A DNA stretch of 64,000 bases from positions 186,001-250,000 of the forward strand of contig JAACJM010000012.1 of assembly GCA_013368315.1 (NCBI GenBank), read 5' to 3'. The translations under genes and the position numbers were made by a program. Below are positions 1-11,685 of this stretch, piece after piece; position 1 is the first letter of the stretch, and each line of letters begins with the position of its first letter. Under the pieces are notes generated by a model. It was not told the origin of the DNA, searched no databases, and saw nothing but the letters and a program-made list of their open reading frames with translations. The stretch is from Tetrapyrgos nigripes (taxonomy: Eukaryota > Basidiomycota > Agaricomycetes > Agaricales > Campanellaceae).

Positions 1-393
1 TGACGGAGCCGGGGAATCGGATTTTGTTTTTCCAGAGGCGGCAGCAGCAGCAGCAGGTTTTGAAGTCGGTGCTTTAGCCTGTTCCTGCGGACGAGGTTTA
101 GATTCGGCTTGGGATTTTGCTGGAGCGTTATCTGAAGCGCGAGGTGCAGGTTGAGCAGGAGATTTGGAGCCACCGATGGTCAATGTTGCGGGTTGACCAG
201 GAGGCTTGTTACTACCAATGCTCAGAGAGATTGTTGGAGCTGGAGGGGGTGCTTCGGTGGGCTCAGGGCGCTCAATAGGTGGAGGAGCAGGCTGCTGTTG
301 CTGCTCGGGTCGGAGCTGAGCCTGAAGGTGGGCTGGAAGGACAAAAGATTTGCCTGGTACAAACTCGAACGCTCCTGCATTCAATTTGGACAT
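1..393 (-). CDS. Translation termination factor eRF3 (SUP35-like), N-terminal part only
   Basis: Open to the left edge: about 131 codons from an ATG at 393-391, no stop inside the window. Residues 4-14 (LNAGAFEFVPG) fit the PAM2 motif LNxxAxxFxP, which binds the MLLE domain of poly(A)-binding protein. The rest is low-complexity Pro/Gln/Ala/Ser/Lys with two similar blocks, TISLSIG and TLTIGG. A PAM2 start followed by a disordered Pro/Gln-rich leader is the layout of fungal eRF3, the GTPase that works with eRF1 at stop codons. The GTPase domain that would prove this lies outside the window, so another PAM2 protein is possible. It is divergently oriented to the SLA1 gene, 479 bp away. Confidence 0.7.
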   Translation of the reverse strand, partial: MSKLNAGAFEFVPGKSFVLPAHLQAQLRPEQQQQPAPPPIERPEPTEAPPPAPTISLSIGSNKPPGQPATLTIGGSKSPAQPAPRASDNAPAKSQAESKPRPQEQAKAPTSKPAAAAAASGKTKSDSPAPS

Positions 394-872
394 TTTTTCC
401 GTGGAGTAAATCAAAGAAAGCAAGAGGTGAGTGGAAAGGATAGAACAAGTGATCAAGCTAAAAAATTGGTGGACGATTGGCGATGATTTCGTAGGAAGTC
501 GTGAAGAGGGAACAGAAGAGCTTGGTCGCGGGACCTGCGGTGCCTGCTTTGTCAAAACCAGTCATCTCTTTTCTACCTCTTCTTGTTCATACTTTATGTA
601 AATACTTTTCGAGCGTTGATGCTGGGGGTGTTGAAGACGGGAAATATGGTTGTCAAACCAATGATTTGGTCGGACATCCCTGAATACATCTTGTAGTTCT
701 CAGCAGGGACAGTTTCTGCATAAATTTATTCTAACGTGTATTTGATGAAATGTCTTCGATTCTTTGGAAAGTGAGAACGTGTATTTGGTGAAATGTCTTC
801 AAATTCCTGCCAAGACTAGAAGAAGGGATGCAATGGTAGAATTGTAATAACCCGCTTTGAAGTCATACTCTC
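394..872. promoter_or_regulatory. Intergenic region between divergent eRF3-like and SLA1 genes
   Basis: No supported gene in 479 bp. It must hold the promoters of both divergent genes. The visible structure is a pair of 24-bp direct repeats, listed separately, immediately upstream of SLA1. Confidence 0.5.
734..800. repeat. Direct repeat, 24 bp x2, upstream of SLA1
   Basis: Two copies of a 24-bp unit starting ACGTGTATTTG lie at 734-757 and 777-800. They differ at one base (GATG versus GGTG) and have a 43-bp period. The position, about 75-140 bp before the SLA1 ATG, allows a regulatory role, but none is shown by the sequence. Confidence 0.6.
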
Positions 873-3800
873 ATGTCCGAACCCTCCCTACCATATCTCG
901 CTGTCCTCAAGGTCTCGTATGACTATGATCCTCAATCCGACGACGAAATAGCCGTCAAGGAAGACCAAATCGTATTCCTCCTTGAACGTACAGACGACGA
1001 GTTCGTACTCCTTGCCTTTCACACCAACTTTTACTCACAACTTCCGACACAGCTGGTGGAAGGTCAAGGTCAAGAATGCAGATGATAATGGCCCGGCAGG
1101 TCTTATCCCAGCTGCATATGTTGAGCAGGTACGTGGCTTGGCCGTCAAGTTCAGCAAAGTCATCCCTGACGCCATACCCCAGGCCGAACACTCATCCGTA
1201 GTCAAGGCTCTCTATGACTACGAAGCTACTGCACCAGGGGAGCTCACTATCAAGGAAGACGAGATACTTCTTGCATTTGACGCCGAAGACGACTGGTTGT
1301 TGGTTCAGAGCAGCGAGGATGGCGGCAAGGTTGGTCTTGTTCCCGCCAACTACGTGGAACCTCATTCCGAGGAGGAAGAAGCTGCTCCCGCTGCAGCCCA
1401 GATTGTTGTCCCACCATCGGCACGTCCTTTCTATCTATTGATCCTCATACTGTTGATCATGTCCCCTCTAGCCTCCTCCAGTAACTAGTGTTTATGTCGA
1501 TCCTGCGGAAAGAGTTTCGCACAACAAGGTTAATAGTGTCGATGACATCAAAACTTGGTCAATATCAGAGCTTGATAAGAAGGGGAAGAAGACTAAGGGG
1601 ACTCTGGGCATCGGTAATGGCGCTGTGTTCTTCGCTTCCGAATCTAGCAAGGTGAGTCTCCAGTTTCATCTCTTCGATAAGGTCTTACATTGGCATCGTT
1701 GTACAGGCAGCAGTGCAGAAATGGCAGACAATCGATATCACCAACATCTCTGTTGAAAAGTCCAAACATGTACACTTTGACGTTAGTGGGGCTACACCAA
1801 TAAGTCTCCATTTTCATGCGGGTTCTAAAGACAATGCCGAGGCAATCGTTCAAAAGCTACAATCTTCCAGAGCTCTCTCGTTAGAGGCCGCCTCACCTGC
1901 ACCTGCATCTGAACCACAACCTTCCGCGTCACCGGCTAAACCTCCGCAGATCGACGTCACTAAGAAGGCTTCGGTACATTTCTCTCCTGCATCACCACAA
2001 ATCATTCCACCTCGGTCACCATCCCCAGAAGAAGAGGAGGGGGAGGAGGAGGAGGAGGAGGAAGAGTATTCTACTCCTCATGGAGCCGACGGAGAGATGG
2101 CAGTTGCTTTATATGACTTCAAGGCTGACGGCGACGACGAATTGACCGTCTCTGAAGGCGATCAACTAGTCGTAATTGAGAAAGACGGGGATGAGTGGTG
2201 GAAGTGTCGGAATGTTCATGGACAAGAAGGGATGGTTCCAGCTCAATATGTGGAGGTAGGTTATCTATCTATATCTGACTGGTACTTCAGACTTATTTGG
2301 CTTTAGATCAATGCTAGTAGCGCTGCAAGAAGCTCTGCGACACAAGTACAAGAGGAAGAAGAAGAGGATGACACTGCCGCAGTGACTGCCCAAGCCGAAG
2401 CTGCTGCGGCTGAAGAGAGAGCAAGGGCGGAAGCAGATGCGAAAGCAGCGGCTGAGGCGGAGCGTGCGCGTGCAGCAGCAGAAGAGAGGAAACAGAAAGA
2501 GAAGAGGAAACAAGAAGCTGCTAAGTCAGCGGCTGCAGCAGAGGCTGAGCGAACGAGACGTCAGGAAGCTGCTGCTAATCGTGCTCAGTCTACTCCTCCG
2601 CCTCAAAGGTAAGCTTCATCTCGCCATTTTTTGCACACGTCTGATTTGGGATCAGTCGTCCTCCTCGTCCTTCTTCCGAGGGCAGTGGTAGTAAAAAGGA
2701 CCGCCCGAGTTCAGCAGCAGGTTCTGCTAGGTTGAACGAGAATGGCCGTAAGCTCATCATTCTGTCTTCAGTCACTAGCCTATCATTCTCATTTGCTTTA
2801 AACAGGACCGCCTGCAGACCGTGTACGGACCTGGCATGACAGAACAGGTCAATTTAGAGTCGAGGCAGCACTGCTTACTTACAAAGATGGTAAACTCCGA
2901 CTACACAAGACCAACGGTGTCATTGTCGAGGTACCCTCCGAGAAGATGTCGGCGGAGGATATGAAATACGTCGAGAAGTTGATGGCTAAAAAGTCTAAAC
3001 CGGTCGATGACGACAACGTTCCACTTGCCACATTACAGCGCTCTCAGTCAAAGGCTCGACCATCCCAACAGCCGAAGAAGGGTCCTACAGTTGACTGGTT
3101 CGATTTCTTCCTGAACGCTGGTTGCGATTTAGACGATTGCACACGTTATGCTGCATCCTTTGAGCGGGATAAGATTGATGAGGCGATCCTTCCAGACATC
3201 ACAGAATCGACTATGCGGTCGCTGGGTTTACGAGAGGGCGACATTATACGTGTCAACAAAGCTATCCAGCAGAGGAAGCCTCAGTCGTCGCCCGACAAGA
3301 GGCAGGAACAGATTGCCCGTGACGAGGAATATGCGAAACAGCTGCAGGCCCAGGAGAGTGCTGGATCGTCGTCGAGAGGTCCAACCAATCTGTTCACCAA
3401 TGGCCCTGACGGTTCGCTCAAACCTGGCAGACGGGGACGTCCTACGCCGAGCAAGAGTCTACCTGCCAATGTTGACCTCAACGCTCTCGGCGCTGCGTCT
3501 GAAATAATGCAAAGAACAGCGTCCCCTCAACTTCTCAGCCCGGATACTACCAGACCATCCTCTGCCAGTCCCGTGCAACCTCCGCCGAGATCAAGCTCTG
3601 CAGCACCAGTTGTCAGTGGTTTCGGTGACGATGCTTGGGCGAACCGGCCAAGTTCTACTAAACCCCTTACACCAACGCCTGCAGCGAATGTTGCTCGGGC
3701 CCCGTCCGCTCCCCCTGCTTCTACTCCTGCTGCTGCGCCCGAAGTGCAAGCTCCAGCACCATCGCTTGCTCCTCCTGCTCCTGCTTCTGCCCCTGTAACG

Positions 3801-4794
3801 GCTACCCCAACACCTCCAGCGACGACTGGTCCTCCTAGTCTTGCCAAGACTACCCAGGATGATATATTTGATCAACTTGCACGTCTGGAGCAGCTCAGGA
3901 AGACCGCCCCTGCTCAGCTACCTCAGCAACCTCCTCCTCCAGTACAAAGTCCTCCTGTTGCTACGTCGACTCCTCCTGTCGCTTCACCACCTCCTGGTTT
4001 TGCATCCGGTATGGGCATGGTCAATTCGCCGTTTTCAATGGGCCAGCACCTTCAGAATCAACAGACAGGCGCATACAACGGACCCAGGGGCCCATTCGCG
4101 CCTGTTCCTGCGAATCACGCTTTATTGCAGCCATTGATACCCACCCAGACAGGGTTCGGCGGCTTCGTTGCAACAAGGCCTTCTTCGACACCTTCACAAC
4201 CCACTTTTTTGAATTCTCAGCCTACTGGTTTCCCTGGTCAACAGCCTTTGACTTCACAGCCCACGGGCTTCCCTGGTATGCAACAACCCATGATGTCGCA
4301 ACCTACTGGAATGCCTTTTGGTGGTGGTATGAATGGTATGAACGGTGGCATGAACACTATAAATCCTTTTGGTTCTGGGTCAAGCTTTTCTCCTGTTACT
4401 CCTGTTATGTCAAGTAAGTCCAGGTTTCAGCACTCATTAAACACCCTCACTCATCGGTTTTATCCTTTTTTTGTAGATCCCACTGGATTCAATCCCGGAT
4501 TCGGTCAATTCAATAGTGGAATTTCTTCACCACCTCCTGTACCACCATTACCTTCAAACGCAAACAACACTAACAACAACAGTGCCAATCCTGCCAATAT
4601 TTTTGCTCAAATGAAATCTGGCACATTTGCTACTGAGAATGATAATTCTGCCCCTCAAGGCGCGGGTATGTGGTGCACTCAACTCGAAAGCTTCAAGCTA
4701 ATGAAATCCATTCATAGATAAATATAATGCTCTGAGACCGCAGCCGACAGGATGGGGCACTTTCGGACAAGGACCTTATGTCGGAGGCTACTGA
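873..4794 (+). CDS. SLA1: SLA1-like actin patch / endocytosis adaptor
   Basis: Ten exons: 873-1000, 1053-1128, 1183-1423, 1482-1651, 1707-2255, 2307-2608, 2656-2747, 2806-4413, 4477-4665, 4718-4794. They join to 1143 codons plus stop with no frame break. Order: SH3 at residues ~8-62 (ALYDY-type core as VSYDYDP), SH3 at ~69-127 (VKALYDYEA), a PH-like region at ~150-250, a third SH3 at ~335-388 (VALYDFKADG, ending VPAQYVE), and an Ala/Glu/Arg coiled stretch. Then come the SHD1 domain at ~520-580 (RTWHDRTGQFRVEA, ending EDMKYVEKLM) and a SAM-like SHD2 at ~615-676. The Pro/Gln-rich tail carries repeated TGFPG-type LxxQxTG motifs and ends RPQPTGWGTFGQG. In yeast Sla1 links NPFxD cargo, clathrin and Las17 at actin patches. 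The domain order matches that family exactly. It converges on SEC7, with 101 bp between the stops. Confidence 0.95.
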
Positions 4795-4895
4795 TACTAC
4801 ATCTAATACCTGCACGTATTTATACTGTTTCCAGAACTGCAATTATCCATGAGTATCTGACTATACAATAAATGAGTATGATACAGTTAAAAAAG

Positions 4896-7800
4896 TTAAG
4901 GTGAACCCTCTAGAATGCCCTGTGCGTATCCGACTCTGATGAAATAAGTTTTAAGGCTCTGTCGGCCTTCCGGAGTCAGGTCTCTGACCAGCAGATCTGC
5001 AGCTAGAGGATATATGGCTGGAAGGTACCTGACAAACTAGCAACAACTGTCAGAATGGCGTTGACGCCTGCAGGATAGTTTGACTACACGTACGGCCTTC
5101 TCGTCAAATCGACAAAATCCGTCGAGAATCTCTTCTACGACTGGTGTCCAAGCAGCGATGTTTTTAGATTGTGAGTCGGATCGTAACTTGGTGAAGTCTT
5201 GAATTACGCCCAAACTCAGTCTAGGTTTGCAAGTTGTTGAGTTCAAGATATGATGAACAGAAAGGGGAAGCACTCACGGAAGTAGACGATCAGCAATTTG
5301 TGACCGAGCTCCCTGATGCTCAGGTCGAGGATCATAGTACATCTTTAACAATATGTGCACTAATGTAGCAGCGCTACTCGACTCTTGTTTCAAAAGGTTT
5401 GGCAGGTGCTTCATGAAACCTGGTCAGGCAGCCAGTCAGCAGATTGTAGCATAGACAGCACAAGATGATACTTGCCAACTTTCCAGAGTCCAGTTCGCAG
5501 CTCTTTATCTTCGTTGAACATCCGAGCAAACTGATAACTGTGGTCGAGGACACCCATGAGTCGCAGAAGCTGCTCAGGAGGCGTAGTCTTGTACACCTCT
5601 TCATTACGCAGAAGGTCATTTGTAGTCTCAATGAGAAGCAATTGGAGGACACATTTAACAATGATCTGCTTGAAGATTCTTCGACGATCTATCAGTGAAG
5701 GGGCTGTAGGAGGACCTTCACCGTTAGGGGGGAGTGGTGCGGGTAAAATAGCCTGGCCACTCGGTTCTAGCACAGCAGATGAGCATCTGTTTCGTCACGG
5801 ATTAATGAACCAGAGACAAACCTTCTGACAGCTCTGGACTGTGATCTTCAATTTCAATGCGCAAATTCTCGTCGAATAACTGATGTGGTGTGGTCGTCTT
5901 GAACAATTTGACGAAGGTGGTCACCACATGCTCCCATCGACCAGGACTGAGTTTCTGCACGTTGTTCTCCAAAAGCTGCTGAAGACAAGATGTTCCAATC
6001 CGCGATAAGGTGTCATTCTCTGCATCAAAGACATCAACGAGGATTTGTAACAGACTAGGTGATATATTTACCTTGGCAGATACACACGCAAAGAAGGTCC
6101 AGAAGGCCATCGAGGAACCGCTCCAGTATGTCGAAGTAGAACGTATACAAATCAATGAGATCGCGCAGGGCTTGTATCATCGTTGTGGAGAGCCAGACGC
6201 TCATATCCTCCTGCGTCGTGAAGCGAGAGAGATCTTGACTTGACTTCAGGACTGAGAATATCGGGAAAAGTAGCTTCTTGCAGATGGTTTCCCAGAACTC
6301 TACAGGATATGTGTGGCCATATGTCTTCAGGCTCGCGAAAAGTGAATCCAGGGCTCTGTATTCCACAAAAATAAGTGAAAGACAAAGATGGAGAGGAAAT
6401 AGCCAGCTCACAATCTCCGGACTTCAAGATCTTCCGCATTCATTATGATGTCATAGAATCCAAAGAGGACCGGGTACCAGTATTCAACAAAATAATCATC
6501 CGCCGAGCTTGTTGTGGACGACTCGCGAGGTAGCCTACACTCTGGGCAGTCGAGCATGACTGGAATGACTCCTCGAAGCATGCCTATGGCGAGAAGACTG
6601 ATTTTCTGGAACTTGCTGACTTTGCAGAAATCCGTTATGCACACAGTCAGATCAGTGTATGCTCCATTCCGAACAATTTCGGGGAAGTGATCCTTGTTCA
6701 GTCTCGTCACGATTTCAAAAGCAGAGTTAGCTATGCGCTCTGTATAGATCAGGCGAGTTAGACCAGGCATTGAACCGTTCACACAACAGATACTCACCTG
6801 TGACGACTCTGGAAGCAGCTTGGAAGACACCAAACATCGTCCGCCAACCAGACCGCAGATTTTGAGCTCGTGCTTGTATCATCTGCTGTAGACATTGCAG
6901 AACCTTGAAGCTTACATCAGAACCACTATTTTGCCACTGTTATGACGAATGAGACATACCATATCTCGTATATCTGGATTGGTATTATGCCTCATAGTAT
7001 GCTCAAACGGCTTCAAAAAGTCCTTCTGGAATTCGAAACGTGGAAGTTCTTCCTTCTCCAAAAAGCGCATGGCTAGTTGTCGGAGAGAATCCAAAGCGAA
7101 GAACCCTACGTGTGGATTATTATGGCAACAAACCTGCAGTAACGTCAGAACTTCGCATAGAAGAAACGCCAAATTACTTACCTGGTTGAAATGTTCACCA
7201 AGTATATCCCATAGATTAGACCACTCCAGTCGAATTCGGTTCATATTATAATAAGATATTTCGACGAGCTTCTGAAGACTAAACAATCTGGGGTGCTGCG
7301 ACAGGCCAGATGATTGTATTTCTTCCCAGGACACGTCACTCAAGGCTCGGACGAAGTCGACGATCGCGGTCTGCAGAAATTATGAGTGACTGAAAGTATG
7401 AGCAACAAATCAACGCACCCCTGAGAGGAAATGGCTCAACGAAAAGACCATGTCAGCCGCAACAGTGATGTGGGTGGAACGACTTTCATTGGCGAGCTCT
7501 TCGGTCGGCAACTTCCTGGGACGACTATAATAAGAGTCAATAGCGGTAGCTGGCACGAGCATCGGGGACATACCCTTTCTTCGACTCAGCCATGTCAACA
7601 CCACTGCTGATCAGCTGCATACGCTCCAGCTGACTCACGCAAGTCAATACTTCGTGCCATGATCCTCTCAAGTGGTTGCCTTCCGTGACCGCGACGTCCA
7701 GTAGAGTTTTGATAGCCTCCATGTTCTTTGTCTTCATCTCTCCCAGGTTATCAAGGAATGTGAACTTTGCGAGAGTGGTAACAAAGGCATTTCGCTCCAG

Positions 7801-10800
7801 CTCAAGATCAAAGAAGCAGACAATGCGAATCGCGCTTCTGAAACCATCCAGACATAACTCGACTATCTCCAGATCATTGGTTTCTTGAAGAGGTCCCGAC
7901 AAGCCAGCTAAGAACGGTATCCAGGCCACTTCAAACATCGGTCGTACGTGAACGAAATGTGATGCACTGAAGAACAGGTCAGCGGTCCTGGAACCTTTGC
8001 GTTGGGTACGCATCATAGTTTTGAACAGCGCCTGATGAAGCGTCAGCACTGAATGGTCCATACCGGCTAATCTGACGCTTACCTCTGTCTTATTAGCCAT
8101 GCCACTGGTTTGCATGACGTAGGCTTCCTTCTGCAGATCCCTGCCAACATTGGCCAAAGCACTTGCAATCCCAGGGCCAGTCGCACTGACAGGTGGTCCA
8201 GCATCTATTTCATCCTTCATCCTTATCTCGTTGTTGACGATTTCGTCAAAGATTGAGGACAGAAATTCTTCGGGTAGATCAGCGTTATCGTTGATACCAC
8301 GATTGTTCTTGATGAAATCAGTCTTCGTCATCCTCTTCTTGACTTGTGGACTGTGAGCATCAGTGTTGAGCATGATAGTCGAATAAGCCAGGACATAGGC
8401 AGCATCTGGAAACACTCATTTAGGGATTTTAGTGGCCGATATTCAATATACGACTTGCCAGCATTTGCAAAGACAGTCTGTGGGTTTCCGGCCACATAGC
8501 GTTCCGCGAACTTGAGCATATATCGATCAATTTTCTGGGATTCCCCTGGTAAACGGAAGGATTGCAAGAAAATACGCAATGCATCTACGAATGGAAGGTT
8601 GGTGAAATCTAACGAATCAACAAAGGCATGCATGATAGCGACGTTTTCTTCATCTCTGGGACAAAATCAGCTTCTGGGCAAATGCGATGAAACGCACACT
8701 AACCCTTCACCGAGGTATTCGCCTATGGCTGCCTTACTGAGTCCATCAGTGTGAAGTAGGAAATAAGCAATATCTTGGGGAGCCCGGCTAGGGATAAACC
8801 CGGTTTCGATCAAATATGCTATACCCTAAACTCAACCCAATCAGTACCAAAGTGAGTGAAAGGAGGATATACGTAACACGTACTCGCTTCGGCTTGAAGT
8901 TAAACTTCTTGATCCCTTCCAGAAGCGTCGTCTTCTTCTGTTTGGCACTTTCAAACTTGGTAGGATCATCCTGGGCAAAGTCTGGAGTATGCTGACGAGT
9001 TGGCTCGCTACCATCAGTAGCTAGTCTGTCAGACGAGATATCTGGGGTCATAGAATTTCTCCGAACTTCTTGGCTCGACCGAGATGGTGGAAATGACTCT
9101 TTTCGAGATGGTGCTAATGAATCTTTCCGAATATCTTCGCCTGACCTGGAAGAACCAACAAGGGTGCTGGTGTCGTCTGCTGTTTTGTCCGCCTGTGTAC
9201 CCCAGGCAACTAAAGATCTCAAGACAGTGACCAAGCACTCAAGTCCCTGTCGCCGGAGTTGAGTCTCAGATAGGCCCATGTTCGTCGTGTCCATAGATCC
9301 TGAAACTGACATGGCAGTTGTGCTGAGAGAAGAAGGAACGGTGGGGTTCGGTGGTTTATTGGCAGGTACTACGGCAGGGCTCTGGGGTTCAGCCGCTTTC
9401 TGAGAGGTATTGTTCGATGGTGAGGTGCCGATTTTTGAGATAATGTTCATGAAGCTAGAAGAGTTCATTAGAAGAGTATCAAAGGCGGTAAACGAAGAAT
9501 CTTACTGCTCATAGATGTTGTCAGCTGCCTCGCTGTCACAATCATAGTTGAGGTATATCTCCACTAATGCTTGGGGGTCCTGGCACAACCGCGACAGCAT
9601 CCCCAAGATTACAGCCTTCTGCTTCAGCGTGGACGTTCTCATCTCCAAGATAGGTATGAAGATCTCGTGCAAGAGAACTTCAATCTCTTTCTGAATATTA
9701 AATGAGTTTATTTCAGTAGATAATCAGAACATGCAACACGGACCTTGAGCTTTGTCCTCATTCCCGATAACACTCTCCAGAAGATCTCTACACTAATCTC
9801 AAACACTTGAGGAACCGGGCTGACTGCATTACGGCTCAAGGTGAGGCAAAGGTACTGGTTGACCGCCTGTACAAACGAAGTCGCTTCATTGGACGAGTTG
9901 GAGTAGATTATGGAGTTGTTATCGACAAACAACAGCATATGTGAGTTCAACACGGTCAAGACGAGATGCAGCGACAACAACTTGGAGCGCATAGCATGCG
10001 ATTTCATATCCCGCTCACTAAATCAAACATCAGTTCCAGTAGATTCCTGTATGCGAAACCACGAACCTCTCGGTGTTCAAAGGTTTCATGGTCAATTTAC
10101 ACAAGGCTCTGAAGACCAAGAAAGCATCCTTGATGAACATATCTTGAGTCGTTAACACCCTGGGACCATGGTTTGGATGGGAGGACGATACAGACTCGGT
10201 GTCGTCACTGGAAGTCTCGTCAATGGAAAGAAAGTTACTGGCAAAGGGTTCACTTACACGTTGGTGCCTTGAGAACCTTGCCTATGATGTGAGCCATTCA
10301 TCGCCGGCTCTAATGGAGAGACAGGTTCTGAAGGCTGATCCAGGGATACTGCGGACATGGACGCCTCGGCTTGTACGTTGTTTTCGGCTTCATTTTGACC
10401 GTTCACTACTGAATTTGCGAGCGATCGAGGTCGAGGAGGAGGAGGCGAAGAGAGTGTGAATGAGGAAAGATGTCTCGACGTTGCCAAACTATCCTGACTA
10501 GGACTGCGAGGAACATCCGTGCCATTGGCAGACTTCGTCGCTGGGTTGAATCCACAGCGAGTGAAAACATGATGCACCATTTGAGTAAGACCGCCTTGCG
10601 CGACCATCTGGTTGACAGGATCGGTGCTCAGCAGAAACACATTGTATACTGTCCGGACTGCTTTAAGCAGGGAAGAATGGTGAACTAGTATAGTCGGTGA
10701 TAGAACCAATGACAAGAGGGCTTTGACGATTTGTAACGAGACCGTTTCTGGTGTTGTTTCCGAATGACAAGCAGTTATGGTGTGGACCACGAGGTCGACA

Positions 10801-11597
10801 AGTGAAGGAGGATGTTCGCTAGCTGAAGAATTGCGATTACCGGGGCCAGGTGAAGGAGGTGGGGATGAGTACTGGGGAGCAGATGTGGATGGTGGTTCTG
10901 CAAAGAAAGAATACGATATGAGCTTGGAGATGCAATCCAAGCTAGCGATCATCAACTTTTCATTTCTCGTCTCGCAAGCTAAACGAAGCGGTTCGAATAT
11001 TTCGCGAGGACGGTCTCCTCCCTGGCCATTTCGAACGAGCTCGAGTGCTGTTTGAGTACTTTCGCGTAGTGGTGCCGAGCGCTTGGCTTCTCGAGAGGCA
11101 GCAATGGTTTCGAGCGCGGACGATATCAGCACCACGGAAACACTGTTGCCTCTGCTCAGTGTCATAGAGCGTTTGTGACTTGAACTTGAGGGACTCGTCG
11201 GGGGTGGAGAAGTGGGATAGGTGTGGTTAATGGCAGATACGGGTTGGGGAAGTGAGGGTGAAGGTGAAACAATTTCCGGGGCATTAGAGGCTATCGGTAT
11301 TTCCTGCGATTCAGGCACATGTGGAACTTGTTCAGGTCGCGATTCTGAAGTTGAATTAGTGTCAGTATCTGTGGCCACGTCAGGCTTTGGAGGCGGCGGG
11401 GGTACAGAAGATGGAATGTCTCCTGTATCATGAGACTCTACATCGCGACTATGAGATTCGTGTTCGTCCTGCAAATCCTCGACGGGCGTAGATTCTGTAG
11501 GATTGGAAGAGGCGGGTAGGTCAGAAAGACCTTGAGCATCGGGTTGGCCAACGAGCGGAGAAGGGTGGACATTGGTAGGAAGGTTATCGTCCTCCAT
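4896..11597 (-). CDS. SEC7: SEC7/BIG-type guanine nucleotide exchange factor for Arf GTPases
   Basis: A long gene with many small introns. The start ATG at 11597 opens a 448-codon first exon (Ser/Pro-rich, then the DCB-type N-terminus). The HUS region follows around 9.5-10.2 kb. The Sec7 catalytic domain lies at about 8.82-8.2 kb: [24 protein letters not shown] with the glutamic finger Glu of YLGE encoded near 8707, then [12 protein letters not shown] and [12 protein letters not shown]. Helical HDS repeats follow to the end. The last exon is 4896-5036: its acceptor gives [19 protein letters not shown] and ends GILEGSP, which fits the family C-terminus. Reading on to the stop at 5037 does not. 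Function: activates Arf1 at the trans-Golgi. Only 88 bp separate its ATG from that of the divergent deoxyhypusine synthase gene. Confidence 0.95.
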
Positions 11598-11685
11598 GGT
11601 GAAGGGCGCAGGAGCCCGTCCGTGTCGTAGGTCGCCAAGTCAGCTTCTGTATGTAAGCAATTTTTACATCTTTTCTACTTTCATC
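11598..11685. promoter_or_regulatory. Compact bidirectional promoter, SEC7 / deoxyhypusine synthase
   Basis: Just 88 bp lie between the two divergent start codons, so both transcripts must start in this interval or inside the neighbouring 5' ends. A pyrimidine-rich stretch (about 11661-11682) precedes the deoxyhypusine synthase ATG. No TATA box is evident. Confidence 0.5.

Noticed and set aside
3527..3847. 106-codon minus-strand Gly/Ala-rich ORF
   Set aside because: Antisense shadow of the Pro-rich SLA1 exon.
5037..5273. Stop at 5037 as the end of SEC7
   Set aside because: Splicing the 57-nt intron gives the conserved [10 protein letters not shown]-terminus and a stop at 4896-4898, which fits the family better.
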